Under the pieces are notes generated by a model. The model searched no databases, was not told the DNA's origin, and saw nothing but the letters and a program-made list of their open reading frames with translations. 64,000 bases of DNA from KBS50 sp042434095 (GTDB taxonomy: Bacteria > Actinomycetota > Actinomycetes > Mycobacteriales > Micromonosporaceae). Positions 25,389-34,797 of the stretch are shown piece after piece; the stretch's first letter is position 1; each line of letters starts with the position of its first letter. Location of the stretch: assembly GCF_042434095.1 (NCBI RefSeq), contig NZ_JBHLUE010000016.1, positions 496,001-560,000 on the forward strand. The letters are read 5' to 3'. The translations under genes were made by a program, and so were the position numbers.

Positions 25389-26738
25389 CTACAGCGACAG
25401 GTAGCGCCGCCGCTCGTACGGGGTGACCTCGCGCCGGTACTCCTCCCACTCGGCGCGCTTGTTGCGGAGGAAGTAGTCGAAGACGTGCTCGCCGAGAATC
25501 TCGGCGACCAGTTCGGAGTCGGCCATCACGTCGATGGCCTCGGCGAGGTTCTCCGGCAGCGCCTCGTACCCCATGGCCCGGCGCTCGGCGTTGGACAGCG
25601 ACCAGACGTCGTCCTCGGCGCCCGGCGGCAGCTCGTAGCCCTCCTCGATGCCCTTCAGGCCCGCGCCCAGCAGCACGGCGAAGGCGAGGTACGGGTTGGC
25701 GGCCGAGTCGATCGACCGGACCTCGACCCGGGCCGAGGTGGGCTTGCCGTACGCCGGCACCCGCACCAGCGCCGACCGGTTGAGGTGCCCCCAGCAGACG
25801 TACGCGGGGGACTCGGTGATCCGGTCCGGCAGGGTGAGCGGGAACAGCCGCTTGTACGAGTTGACCCACTGGTTGGTGACCGCCGTGTACTCGCGGGCGT
25901 GCCGGAGCAGCCCGGCGATGAAGGCCCGGGCGACCTTGGAGAGCTTCATCGGGTCGCCCGCGTCGTGGAACGCGTTGCGCTCGCCCTCGAACAGCGACAG
26001 GTGGGTGTGCATCCCGTTGCCCGGCTGGTCGGTGAACGGCTTGGGCATGAAGCTGGCGCGTACCCCGGCCGAGAGCGCGACCTCCTTGACCACGTGCCGG
26101 AACGTCATGATGTTGTCGGCGGTGGCCAGTGCGTCGGCGTACCGCAGGTCGATCTCCTGCTGGCCCGGCGCCACCTCGTGGTGGCTGAACTCCACCGAGA
26201 TGCCGATGCGTTCCAGCGCGAGCACGGCCTGCCGGCGGAAGTCCCGGGCCACCGAGTGGGTGGTGTGCTCGAAGTAGCCACCGGTGTCGACGGGGATCGG
26301 CGGCGAGCCGTCGGCCGGGCCGTCCTCGAGCAGGAAGAACTCGATCTCCGGATGGGTATAGAAGGTGAACCCCTTCTCGGCGGCCCGGGACAGCGCCCGG
26401 CGCAGCACGTGCCGGGGATCGGCCCAGGACGGCGTCCGGTCCGGCAGCAGGATGTCGCAGAACATCCGCGCGCTCTCCCCGCTGACCCCGCCCTCGAACG
26501 GGAACACCTGGAAGGTGGTCGGGTCCGGCATGGCGATCATGTCGGACTCGAAGACCCGGGCGAAGCCCTCGATGGCCGAGCCGTCGAAGCCGATGCCCTC
26601 GTCGAACGCGGCCTCCAACTCGGCCGGCGCCACGGAGACGCTCTTGAGCGTGCCTAGCACGTCGGTGAACCACAACCGGACAAAACGGATATCGCGCTCC
26701 TCCAACGTACGAAGCACGAACTCCTGCTGACGGTCCAC
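25389..26738 (-). CDS. glnA2: glutamine synthetase-like enzyme GlnA2 (possible gamma-glutamylpolyamine synthetase)
   Basis: 449 residues. Type I glutamine synthetase fold: FDGSAIEGFARVFESDM, HPEIEFFLLEDG, NGMHTHLSLFEG and RVEVRSIDSAANPYL are visible. The loop that carries the adenylylated tyrosine in GlnA1 reads DDVWSLSNAERR here and has no tyrosine, so GlnE should not modify it. Its position next to nadE resembles Streptomyces glnA2, whose product glutamylates polyamines; that function is inferred from context and family knowledge. The GTG at 26738 has GAGGGG at suitable spacing and gives DRQQEFVLRTLEERDIRF. A GlnR-type box lies at 26808-26823. Confidence 0.93.
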   Translation of the reverse strand: MDRQQEFVLRTLEERDIRFVRLWFTDVLGTLKSVSVAPAELEAAFDEGIGFDGSAIEGFARVFESDMIAMPDPTTFQVFPFEGGVSGESARMFCDILLPDRTPSWADPRHVLRRALSRAAEKGFTFYTHPEIEFFLLEDGPADGSPPIPVDTGGYFEHTTHSVARDFRRQAVLALERIGISVEFSHHEVAPGQQEIDLRYADALATADNIMTFRHVVKEVALSAGVRASFMPKPFTDQPGNGMHTHLSLFEGERNAFHDAGDPMKLSKVARAFIAGLLRHAREYTAVTNQWVNSYKRLFPLTLPDRITESPAYVCWGHLNRSALVRVPAYGKPTSARVEVRSIDSAANPYLAFAVLLGAGLKGIEEGYELPPGAEDDVWSLSNAERRAMGYEALPENLAEAIDVMADSELVAEILGEHVFDYFLRNKRAEWEEYRREVTPYERRRYLSL

Positions 26739-26807
26739 ATCCACCCCTCGGGCCCGGTGCGCCGCCGGCCGGCCGGGCCGGTCAGGCGGCAAGTCTCTCC
26801 CGACCGC

Positions 26808-26823
26808 GTTTCCGCCGCGTTAC
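26808..26823 (-). promoter_or_regulatory. GlnR box upstream of glnA2 (two half-sites)
   Basis: On the minus strand GTAAC-n6-GAAAC (complement of 26819-26823 and 26808-26812), identical to the first two half-sites of the glnA1 box. It lies 70-85 nt upstream of the glnA2 start. No further half-sites in phase. Confidence 0.65.
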
Positions 26824-26986
26824 GCCCGTCGGCCACGCGCCGGTGCCCCGGCCGGTTCCCCGCCAACATACGCCGGCAGCGCCGCTCCGGCGGGGCCACC
26901 CGCGCCGCGCGCCGGGCCGGCAGCCGAGCGCCCGGGCGACCGGCCGGTCGCCGTCGCCGGGGTGGGGCAAGATGGGAGGCATGGTG

Positions 26987-28894
26987 ATGTTGCGTGTCGC
27001 CCTCGCCCAGGTGAACCCCACGGTCGGCGAGCTCGCCGGCAACGCCGGCACCGTCCGGCGTATCGCGCGGGCGGCCGCGGACGCCGGCGCGCACCTGGTC
27101 GCGTTCCCGGAGCTGATGCTCACCGGATACCCGGTCGAGGACCTGGTGTTCCGCGACTCGTTCGTGCGGGCCTCCCGGCACGCCCTGCACGCCCTCGCGG
27201 CCGAGCTGGCCGGCGACGGGCTGGGTGAGCTGCCGGTGCTGGTGGGCTATCTGGACGCCGACGGCCCGCCGGCGACCCGCCCGGAGGCGGTTCCGGGCAG
27301 GGGCCCGCGGAACGCCCTGGCGGTGCTGCACGGCGGCGAGGTGCGGGCCACGTACTTCAAGCATCATCTGCCCAACTACGGCGTCTTCGACGAGGACCGC
27401 TACTTCGTCCCGGGCGACACGCTGACCGTGGTCCGGATCGGCGGCGTCGATGTGGCGCTGACCATCTGCGAGGACCTGTGGCAGGCCGGCGGGCCGTTCG
27501 CGGTCGCCCGCCGCGCGGGCGTCGGGCTGGTCGTCACCATCAACGGCTCGCCGTACGAACTCAACAAGGACGACGTGCGGCTGCCGCTGGTCCGGCGCCG
27601 CGCCGCCGAGGCCGGGGCCGCCATCGCGTACGTCAACATGGTGGGCGCCCAGGACGAGCTGGTCTACGACGGCGACTCGATGATCGTGGCGGCCGACGGC
27701 ACCCTGCTCGGCCGGGCCCCGCAGTTCGTCGAGCACCTGCTCGTACACGACCTGGAGCTGCCGGCCGCGGACCCGGCCCGCCCGGCGACCGAGCCCGGGC
27801 CGCGGGCCGCGCCGGACCGGCCGGCGTCCGCGCCCGGAACGGCCTCCGCGCCCGGGGCGGCTTCCATGCCCGGGGCGGCTTCCATGCCCGGGGCGGCTTC
27901 CATGCCCGGGGCGGCGGGCGAGGCCGGGACGCCGGCCGCGCCCGCGGAGATGGGCGTACGTCGGGTGACGGTCAGCGACGCGGTGCCGGCGCCGCCGGGG
28001 CCGGCCGCCACGGCCGGGATGGCGGAGCCGGTGCCGGATGAGGCCGAGGTGTGGCAGGCGCTGGTGCTGGGGCTGCGCGATTACGTCAACAAGAACCGGT
28101 TCCCCTCGGTGATCCTCGGCCTGTCCGGCGGGATCGACTCGGCGCTGGCCGCGGCGCTGGCCGTGGACGCGCTCGGGCCGGACCGGGTGGTCGGCGTGTC
28201 GATGCCCAGCCAGCACTCCTCCGAGCATTCCCGGACCGACGCGGCCGAGCTGGCCAAGCGCACCGGACTGGACTTCCGGACCGAGCCCATCCAGCCGATG
28301 GTGGACACCTTCCTGGCCAACGTCTCGCTGTCCGGGGTGGCGGTGGAGAACCTCCAGGCCCGGGTGCGCGGGGTGCTGCTGATGGCCCTGTCCAACCAGG
28401 AGGGGCACCTCGTGCTGACCACCGGCAACAAGACCGAGCTGGCGGTGGGCTACTCGACGCTGTACGGCGACTCGGTCGGCGGCTTCAACCCGATCAAGGA
28501 CGTCTGGAAGACGCTGGTGTGGCGGCTGGCCCGGTGGCGGAACGCCGATGCCGCCCGCCGGGGCGAGACCCCGCCGATCCCGGAGAATTCGATCAGCAAG
28601 CCGCCGAGCGCCGAGCTGAGCCCCGGCCAGCTGGACACCGACACCCTGCCGGACTACTCCCTGCTGGACGGCATCCTGAGCGGCTACGTGGACGGGGACG
28701 CCGGGCGGGACGAGCTGATCGCGGCCGGCCACGACCCGGCGGTGGTGGACCGGGTGCTGCGGATGGTCGACATGGCCGAGTACAAGCGCCGGCAGTCGGC
28801 TCCCGGCACCAAGATCTCGATGAAGGCCTTCGGTCGGGACCGGCGGCTGCCGATCACCAATCGCTGGCGGGAGCACGGGGTCGCCAGGGTGTGA
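26987..28894 (+). CDS. nadE: glutamine-dependent NAD+ synthetase
   Basis: 635 residues. Converts nicotinate adenine dinucleotide to NAD+ using glutamine. The N-terminal nitrilase-type glutaminase domain has the Glu (FPELMLTGYP), Lys125 (YFKHHLPNYGVF) and Cys161 (TICEDLW) triad; the C-terminal synthetase has the P-loop LSGGIDSAL (Ser380 onward) and TTGNKTELAVGYSTLYGDS. Between the domains (about residues 265-345) lies an Ala/Pro/Gly-rich insert encoded by 18-bp repeats, unusual for the family. Start: the ATG at 26987 has GGGAGG 7 nt upstream; the ATG at 26981 is only 1 nt from it. It is divergent from glnA2. Confidence 0.96.
   Translation: MLRVALAQVNPTVGELAGNAGTVRRIARAAADAGAHLVAFPELMLTGYPVEDLVFRDSFVRASRHALHALAAELAGDGLGELPVLVGYLDADGPPATRPEAVPGRGPRNALAVLHGGEVRATYFKHHLPNYGVFDEDRYFVPGDTLTVVRIGGVDVALTICEDLWQAGGPFAVARRAGVGLVVTINGSPYELNKDDVRLPLVRRRAAEAGAAIAYVNMVGAQDELVYDGDSMIVAADGTLLGRAPQFVEHLLVHDLELPAADPARPATEPGPRAAPDRPASAPGTASAPGAASMPGAASMPGAASMPGAAGEAGTPAAPAEMGVRRVTVSDAVPAPPGPAATAGMAEPVPDEAEVWQALVLGLRDYVNKNRFPSVILGLSGGIDSALAAALAVDALGPDRVVGVSMPSQHSSEHSRTDAAELAKRTGLDFRTEPIQPMVDTFLANVSLSGVAVENLQARVRGVLLMALSNQEGHLVLTTGNKTELAVGYSTLYGDSVGGFNPIKDVWKTLVWRLARWRNADAARRGETPPIPENSISKPPSAELSPGQLDTDTLPDYSLLDGILSGYVDGDAGRDELIAAGHDPAVVDRVLRMVDMAEYKRRQSAPGTKISMKAFGRDRRLPITNRWREHGVARV
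27825..27914. repeat. 18-bp tandem repeat, 5 copies, inside nadE
   Basis: Units of CTTCCATGCCCGGGGCGG; the last three (27861-27914) are identical and the first two (27825-27860) are variants. They encode a repeated Ser-Met/Ala-Pro-Gly-Ala-Ala hexapeptide between the glutaminase and synthetase domains. Confidence 0.92.
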
Positions 28895-29027
28895 GAACCT
28901 CCACTGCGCCCTGCCTCCCGGCCCCGCCCCGGTGCGACGATCGGCCCGGGGCGGGTGTCGCGGCAACCCGGGACGCCGGCCCCGGAACCCGGGGACCGCG
29001 CCTGCGGCATCGAGGAAGGAGACAGTC

Positions 29028-29873
29028 ATGGTGGAGTCCACCCCCGCCGAGGTGACCGCGCTGTACGGCGGACCGGCCACCCGGCGCATCCGCACCCGCG
29101 ACCTGCTCACCGCCAAGGAGCGCGGCGACCGGTGGGCCATGCTCACCTCGTACGACCAGTACACGGCGGCCATCTTCGACCAGGCCGGCATCCCGGTGCT
29201 GCTGGTCGGCGACTCGGCCGCCAACAACGTCTTCGGGTACGAGACCACCGTCCCGGTGACCGCCGAGGAACTGCTGCCGCTGGTCCGGGCCGTGGTCCGG
29301 GCCACCCAGCACACCCTGGTGGTCGGTGACCTGCCGTTCGGCTCGTACGAGGAGGGTCCGGCGCAGGCGCTGCGGACGGCCGTACGGTTCATGAAGGAGG
29401 GCGGCTGCCACGCGGTGAAACTGGAGGGCGGCCGGCGGTGCGCGGCGCAGATCGCGGCCATCACCGGCGCCGGCATCCCGGTGATGGCGCACATCGGGTT
29501 CACCCCGCAGAGCGAGCACGCCATCGGCGGGTACCGGGTGCAGGGCCGCGGCGACTCGGCCGAGGACGTCCTCGCCGACGCGCGGGCGGTGGCCGAGGCG
29601 GGCGCGTTCGCCGTGGTGCTGGAGATGGTGCCGGGCGAGGTGGCCAAGCGGATCACCGCGGAGCTGCCGATCCCGACGGTGGGCATCGGCGCCGGCCCGG
29701 ACACCGACGCGCAGGTGCTGGTCTGGCAGGACATGGCCGGCCTGCGGTCTGGCAAGGCCCCCCGGTTCGTGAAGCGGTACGCCGACCTGGCCGGCACCCT
29801 CGCCGAGGCGACCCGCCGGTACGCCGCCGAGGTCCGGGACGGCGAGTTCCCGGCGGCCGAACACACCTTCTGA
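29028..29873 (+). CDS. panB: 3-methyl-2-oxobutanoate hydroxymethyltransferase (ketopantoate hydroxymethyltransferase)
   Basis: 281 residues. First step of pantothenate synthesis: transfers a hydroxymethyl group from methylene-tetrahydrofolate to 2-oxoisovalerate. Family motifs: MLTSYDQYTAAIFDQAGI, LLVGDSAANNVFGYE, metal-binding DLPFGSYEEG, AVKLEGG, MAHIGFTPQSEHAIGGYRVQG and GIGAGPDTDAQVLVWQDMAG. Ribosome site AAGGAGA before the ATG at 29028. It follows nadE on the same strand by 133 bp. A long palindromic terminator lies downstream at 29921-29976. Confidence 0.97.
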   Translation: MVESTPAEVTALYGGPATRRIRTRDLLTAKERGDRWAMLTSYDQYTAAIFDQAGIPVLLVGDSAANNVFGYETTVPVTAEELLPLVRAVVRATQHTLVVGDLPFGSYEEGPAQALRTAVRFMKEGGCHAVKLEGGRRCAAQIAAITGAGIPVMAHIGFTPQSEHAIGGYRVQGRGDSAEDVLADARAVAEAGAFAVVLEMVPGEVAKRITAELPIPTVGIGAGPDTDAQVLVWQDMAGLRSGKAPRFVKRYADLAGTLAEATRRYAAEVRDGEFPAAEHTF

Positions 29874-29920
29874 CCGCCCCGTCACCCCCCACCGGCAGCC
29901 GCCCGCCGGCCGCCCCCGAG

Positions 29921-29976
29921 TGATCAAGAGGTTTGCGTCATCGGCACGCTCTCCGGTGACGCAGACCTCTTGGTCA
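29921..29976. terminator. bidirectional palindromic terminator between panB and the BtuF-like gene
   Basis: Left arm TGATCAAGAGGTTTGCGTCA + TCGG (29921-29944) pairs with CCGGTGACGCAGACCTCTTG + GTCA (29953-29976) over about 22 of 24 positions around an 8-nt loop. The genes are convergent and the stop codon of the minus-strand gene lies in the right arm. The AAGAGGTTTGCGTCA core is a motif I associate with Micromonosporaceae intergenic palindromes (recollection). Confidence 0.85.
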
Positions 29977-30774
29977 ACGCGGGGAGCGGGGTAACGGACC
30001 GGCGAGTTGGGCCGCGAGAAGCGCGGGCGCGTCGGCCAGGGACGGGCCGTACCAGGTGAGGTGCCGGCCGGAGACGAGCGCCGCGGGCAGGCCCGGGAAC
30101 GCCTCCGGGCCGTCCCCCGCGGCGAACGGGTACGGCTCGTCCGGCAACACCACCAAGTCGGGCCGGCGGGCCAGGATCTCGGTCAGCGCCGGCCGCGGGT
30201 ACCGTTCCGCGGCGTCGTCGAAGCAGTTCCGGACGCCGAGCCGGGCCAGCAGGTCACCGGCGAACGTGCCGGGACCCAGGACGATCCAGGGCCGCCGCCA
30301 GACCGGTACGACCGCACGCCGCATCCCGGCCGGCGACCCGGGCGCGGAACCGGCCGGCAGCCCAGGCGGGGAACCGGCCGGCGACCCGGGAGCCGGCAGC
30401 GCCGCCCAGGCGGCGCGGGCCGCCGCCAGCCAGGGCGGATCGGCGCGGTCCAGCCGGGCGAACAGCCGGGACAGCGAGGCCAGGGCCTCGTCCAGGCCGC
30501 GGGGATAGGTCACCCACACCGGTACGCCGGCAGCGCGCAGCGCCTCGACGTCCTCCCGCCGGTTCTCCTCGGCGTTGGCCACCACCAGATCCGGGGCGGC
30601 GCCGAGCACGCGGTCCAGCGCCGGGTACTTCGTCCCGCCCACCCGCGGCACGTCCAGGCCGGCCGGGTGGCTGCAGTAGTCCGTGGCGCCGGCCAGCAGC
30701 TCGGGCGCGGTCACCGCGATGGCCTCGGTCAGCGAGGGGACCAGCGACACCACCCGCCGCGGCGGGGCCGCCAA
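29974..30774 (-). CDS. helical-backbone metal/cobalamin-binding protein (BtuF-like)
   Basis: About 266 residues. RRVVSLVPSLTEAIAVTAPE is the typical start of substrate-binding proteins for cobalamin or iron chelates, followed by VGGTKYPALDRVLGAAPDLVVANAEENR and PDLVVLPDEPYPFA. No signal peptide is seen, so it may be a cytoplasmic member of the family known in actinomycetes, with unclear ligand. A Ser/Pro/Ala/Gly-repeat insert (GSPAGSPPGLPAGSAPGSPAG) lies mid-protein. The start is uncertain: no ATG is available, and the TTG at 30774 is the best candidate upstream of the conserved start, without a clear ribosome site. It lies downstream of the F420 reductase gene, probably co-transcribed. Confidence 0.75.
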   Translation of the reverse strand: MAAPPRRVVSLVPSLTEAIAVTAPELLAGATDYCSHPAGLDVPRVGGTKYPALDRVLGAAPDLVVANAEENRREDVEALRAAGVPVWVTYPRGLDEALASLSRLFARLDRADPPWLAAARAAWAALPAPGSPAGSPPGLPAGSAPGSPAGMRRAVVPVWRRPWIVLGPGTFAGDLLARLGVRNCFDDAAERYPRPALTEILARRPDLVVLPDEPYPFAAGDGPEAFPGLPAALVSGRHLTWYGPSLADAPALLAAQLAGPLPRSPR

Positions 30775-30821
30775 CCGGCACTCGTCGCCCAGGTCGTCGC
30801 GCGGGGCCCCATCCGTACCGC

Positions 30822-31529
30822 TCAGAGGTCGGTCACCCGGATCCCGGCGTGCGCCTTGTACCGCTTGTTGATCGCGATGAGATTGGCGGTGAACGCCTCG
30901 ATCTGGTGCGCGTTGCGCAGCCGGCCCGCGTAGATGCCGCGCATGCCGGGAATCCGGGCGGCCAGCGCGGCCACCACGCCGACCAGCTCCCGGTCCTCGG
31001 TGCAGATCAGCACGTCCAGCTCGATCCGGTCGATCTCGGGGTCGGCCAGCAGCGGCGCGCTGACGTGGTTGAACGCCGCGCACACCCGCGCGTCCGGCAG
31101 CAGGGCGGCGGCCTGCTGCACGGCGCTGCCCTCCGGCACCGGCAGCGGGTACGGGCCCTGCTTGTCGAAGCCGAGCGGGTTCACGCAGTCGACGACGATC
31201 TTCCCGGCCAGCGGCTCGCGGAGCGACGCCACCAGGTCCGCGTGCCCGTCCCAGGGCACGGCCACGATGACGACGTCCGCACCGCGGGCCACGTCGGGGT
31301 TCGCGGCGCCCTCGACCGTGGCCCCCGCCGGCAGGCCCGGCAGGGCGGCGATCTCCCCGGCCGCCTGGGCGGCACGGTCGGCCGAGCGGGAGCCGATCAA
31401 CACCCGCTGACCGGCCCGGGCGAACCGGTACGCCAGGCCGCGCCCCTGGTCACCGGTGCCGCCGAGGATGCCGATGGTCAGCCCGGAGACGTCGGGCAGG
31501 GAACTCGGGTCGATTGCCATGTCCGCCAT
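30822..31529 (-). CDS. npdG: F420H2:NADP+ oxidoreductase (NADPH-dependent F420 reductase)
   Basis: 235 residues. Transfers hydride between coenzyme F420 and NADP. The Rossmann start GLTIGILGGTGDQGRGLAYR with IGSRSADRA (NADP phosphate-binding Arg/Ser) is diagnostic, with VPWDGHADLV, VDCVNPLGFD and CAAFNHVSAPLL following. Length fits the family. The ATG at 31529 is used; a second ATG at 31520 is equally possible because GAGG overlaps or precedes them. It is downstream of the RNB gene on the same strand across a 69-bp gap with two TAGGTT elements in a duplicated 13-bp sequence, which may hold a promoter. Confidence 0.94.
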   Translation of the reverse strand: MADMAIDPSSLPDVSGLTIGILGGTGDQGRGLAYRFARAGQRVLIGSRSADRAAQAAGEIAALPGLPAGATVEGAANPDVARGADVVIVAVPWDGHADLVASLREPLAGKIVVDCVNPLGFDKQGPYPLPVPEGSAVQQAAALLPDARVCAAFNHVSAPLLADPEIDRIELDVLICTEDRELVGVVAALAARIPGMRGIYAGRLRNAHQIEAFTANLIAINKRYKAHAGIRVTDL

Positions 31530-31598
31530 CCTCGCAAACCCCGGCCGACCCGGCCCGGCGGGTACGCGACCGCCGGAAACCTAGCGGCCGCCGGAAAC

Positions 31599-33116
31599 CT
31601 AGGCCCGGGCGAACCGGACCTTCCGCTCGGCCGGGTCCGCGGTGACCAGCCGCACCGGCACCCGTTCCCCGAGCGGGAGGTCGCCGTCGCAGCGGGCCCG
31701 CACCGGCGGGTCGTCCAGCGCCACGGTGCCGCCGGCGGGGCGCTTGCCGCCCGTACCGTTGTCGGGGTGCTTGCCGCCCGCGCCGTCGGGGTGGTCGCCG
31801 CCGGCCGCTCCGTCGCGGTGGTCGCCGCCGCCCGTTCCGTCGCGGTGGTCGCCGCCGGCCACGTCCACGACCGCCGCCTCGAAGACCTCGCCGACCCGGT
31901 CGCGCAGCAGCACCGCCTCGGTGAGGTCCACGGCCGCCCGCTCGGCGCCCGAGGCCACCCGGTCCGAGGCGGTCATCGCCTCGGGCAGCCGGGGCAGCGC
32001 GGCCCTGACGTGCTCGGGCAGCTCCGTCCCGGCGTGCAGCGCGAGGCACACCTCGGTGGCGTACCGGTCGGCCAGCCGGCGCAGCGGCGCGGTGACGTGC
32101 GCGTACGCCGCGGCCACCCCGCCGTGCCGGTGCTCGGCTGGCACCTCGCCGTCGAAGGCCGTGTAACCGGCGCCGCGCATCAGCTCCGCGGCCTGGTCGA
32201 GGAACGCGGCCACCCGCGGCCGGGCCGGGTCGAGGCGGGTGAGCAGCCGGCCGACGCTCATCCCGGCCGGCCAGTCGACGCCCAGGGCGGCGGCGGCCAC
32301 GCGTAGCCGCTCGACGGCCGCCGCGGCGGGGTCGGGCATGGTACGCAGCAGCCCCACCCGGCCGGCCAGCATGATGTCGGCCGCCACCATCCCGGTCAGC
32401 AGCGAGATCTGGGCGTTGTGGTCCTCCATGGCCGCGGGGGCGCGCAGCGTCAGCCGCCAGCCGTCACCGTCGGGCTCGACCTCCTGCTCGGGCATCGGCA
32501 GGTTGATGGCGCCCCGGTCGAGCCCGCGTTCCAGCAGCAGGGCGCCGAGCTCCGGCAGCAACGCGATGGGCTCGGCGAGCCGCCCGGCGTCCGCGTCGGC
32601 CTGCACGCCGACGTAGTCGAGCTTGGCGCGGCTGCGTACCAGGGCCCGCTGCACGTCCGCCGCCACGACGGCGCCGGCGGAGTCGAGGTCGATCGTCCAG
32701 AGCACGGCCGGCCGGTCCTGCCCCGCCAGCAGGCTGGCGGCGCCCTCGCTGAGAATCTCCGGGTGCAGCGACACCTTGCCGTCGGGCAGGTAGACGGTCT
32801 GGCCGCGACGCCAGGTCTCGGCCGCCAGGGCGCCGTCCGGGGGTACGAAGCCGGCCACGTCCGCGATCGCGTACTGCACCCGGTAGCCGCCACCCGCCCG
32901 CGGGAGCAGGCACATCGCCTGGTCCAGGTCGGTGGAGGTGGCCGGGTCGATCGTGACGAACGGGATGTCCGTCCGGTCGGCCACCGGCCGCGGCGGCCGG
33001 GCCGCGGCCTCCTCGGCCTCGCGCTGCGCCGCGGGCGGGAACCGCTCGGGCAGTTCCAGCTCGCGGCGCAGCGCGGCGAAATCGATGTGGGGTGCCACGA
33101 CCCGTCTGATCACCAC
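31599..33116 (-). CDS. RNB-domain (RNase II/R-type) exoribonuclease
   Basis: 505 residues. The RNB catalytic core is present: TIDPATSTDLDQAM with the metal-binding aspartates, VYLPDGKVSLHPEILSEGAASLL, and AYAHVTAPLRRLADRYATE. It would degrade RNA 3' to 5'. No cold-shock or full S1 domain is recognisable; the C-terminus instead has a run of Gly-Asp-His-Arg/Pro repeats (27-bp units near 31736-31860) before a short beta-rich end. Start: tandem GTG codons at 33116 and 33113 with no strong ribosome site; 33116 chosen. Actinomycete genomes often carry this shorter RNB protein. Confidence 0.92.
   Translation of the reverse strand: MVIRRVVAPHIDFAALRRELELPERFPPAAQREAEEAAARPPRPVADRTDIPFVTIDPATSTDLDQAMCLLPRAGGGYRVQYAIADVAGFVPPDGALAAETWRRGQTVYLPDGKVSLHPEILSEGAASLLAGQDRPAVLWTIDLDSAGAVVAADVQRALVRSRAKLDYVGVQADADAGRLAEPIALLPELGALLLERGLDRGAINLPMPEQEVEPDGDGWRLTLRAPAAMEDHNAQISLLTGMVAADIMLAGRVGLLRTMPDPAAAAVERLRVAAAALGVDWPAGMSVGRLLTRLDPARPRVAAFLDQAAELMRGAGYTAFDGEVPAEHRHGGVAAAYAHVTAPLRRLADRYATEVCLALHAGTELPEHVRAALPRLPEAMTASDRVASGAERAAVDLTEAVLLRDRVGEVFEAAVVDVAGGDHRDGTGGGDHRDGAAGGDHPDGAGGKHPDNGTGGKRPAGGTVALDDPPVRARCDGDLPLGERVPVRLVTADPAERKVRFARA
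31736..31860. repeat. 27-bp tandem repeats inside the RNB gene
   Basis: Units of GTGGTCGCCGCCGGCCGCTC + CGTCGCG, clearest at 31791-31817 and 31818-31844, with diverged neighbours on both sides. They encode a Gly-Gly-Asp-His-Arg-Asp-Gly type repeat. Confidence 0.85.
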
Positions 33117-33182
33117 GGGTTCTTCCTACCAGGGCGGCCACCGATCCGCTCGGCCCGGGACGCCGGGCCGAGCGGATGTCGG

Positions 33183-34124
<942 letters not shown>

Positions 34125-34208
34125 CTGGGTTCCTCCTCGGAACATGCTCTCCGGGCCCCTGGCCAGTCCAGGGGTCGGAGTTCCCCTCGACGCGGGCCCT
34201 TGCCGCGC

Positions 34209-34412
34209 CTATCTCTCCTCCCCGGCCCAGCGGGCGTCCTCCGCATCCCACGCCTCGTTACGCTGCCGCACGTGTTCCAGCGCGTTCGCCGCTTCCGCGG
34301 AGCTGGAATACGGGCCCATCACGTAACGGGCGGGGCAGACGTCGGCCTCGGTCTCAACCCGATGGTGTCGCGTGCACCAGAAGTACTGCGCGCCACGTCC
34401 GCTGTCGCTCAT
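34209..34412 (-). CDS. small conserved protein of 67 residues (SPOR-like)
   Basis: Starts MSDSGRGAQYFWCTRHHRVE, continues CPARYVMGPYSSSAEAANAL and ends with an acidic helix. The aromatic/Cys start followed by MGPYSSSAEA resembles short actinomycete proteins with a SPOR-like fold seen in all Micromonospora relatives. The Cys-x2-His-His and later Cys-Pro could bind zinc, but this is inference. No obvious ribosome site precedes the ATG at 34412. The H1-like gene follows on the same strand. Confidence 0.75.
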   Translation of the reverse strand: MSDSGRGAQYFWCTRHHRVETEADVCPARYVMGPYSSSAEAANALEHVRQRNEAWDAEDARWAGEER

Positions 34413-34784
34413 GGGAACACTGTGCACTGCGGGACGCGTTCGCGCCACCGATTCGCCCAAAAAACGGCATCGCATCCACAGTAGACCCGACGCGTTTCCG
34501 CAGGTGAGGAATGACGAAACTCGGCCGTACGCCGGAAACCCCTTTACTGGCAACGATTGTTACGAACATCGCGCCCACCTCGGCCGGACGGCCGGCGCCG
34601 GAAACACCGGTTCACCGTCAAAAATAATCGGCGGCGGCAGGCGTCCGACCGGGCCGGAGGCCGTACCGACGATGGCGCGCCGCGGGACGCGGGTCGGCCG
34701 CGGCCCGGCGGCCCGCGGTGGGCCGGGCGCGGCCGGTTGACTCGCCCGGATGCCGGCCGGCGCGGGACGGCCGGGCCGGCGGGT
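34413..34784. other. intergenic region, AT-richer than average
   Basis: 372 bp between divergent genes. The part from about 34430 to 34640 is less GC-rich than the flanks and should hold promoters for the small gene. I see no defined operator, RNA or ORF of merit. Confidence 0.5.
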
Positions 34785-34790
34785 TAGGGT
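34785..34790 (+). promoter_or_regulatory. -10 hexamer TAGGGT of leaderless NUDIX gene
   Basis: TAGGGT, 7 nt, then ATG at 34798; no Shine-Dalgarno. Confidence 0.6.
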
Positions 34791-34797
34791 CGCCACC

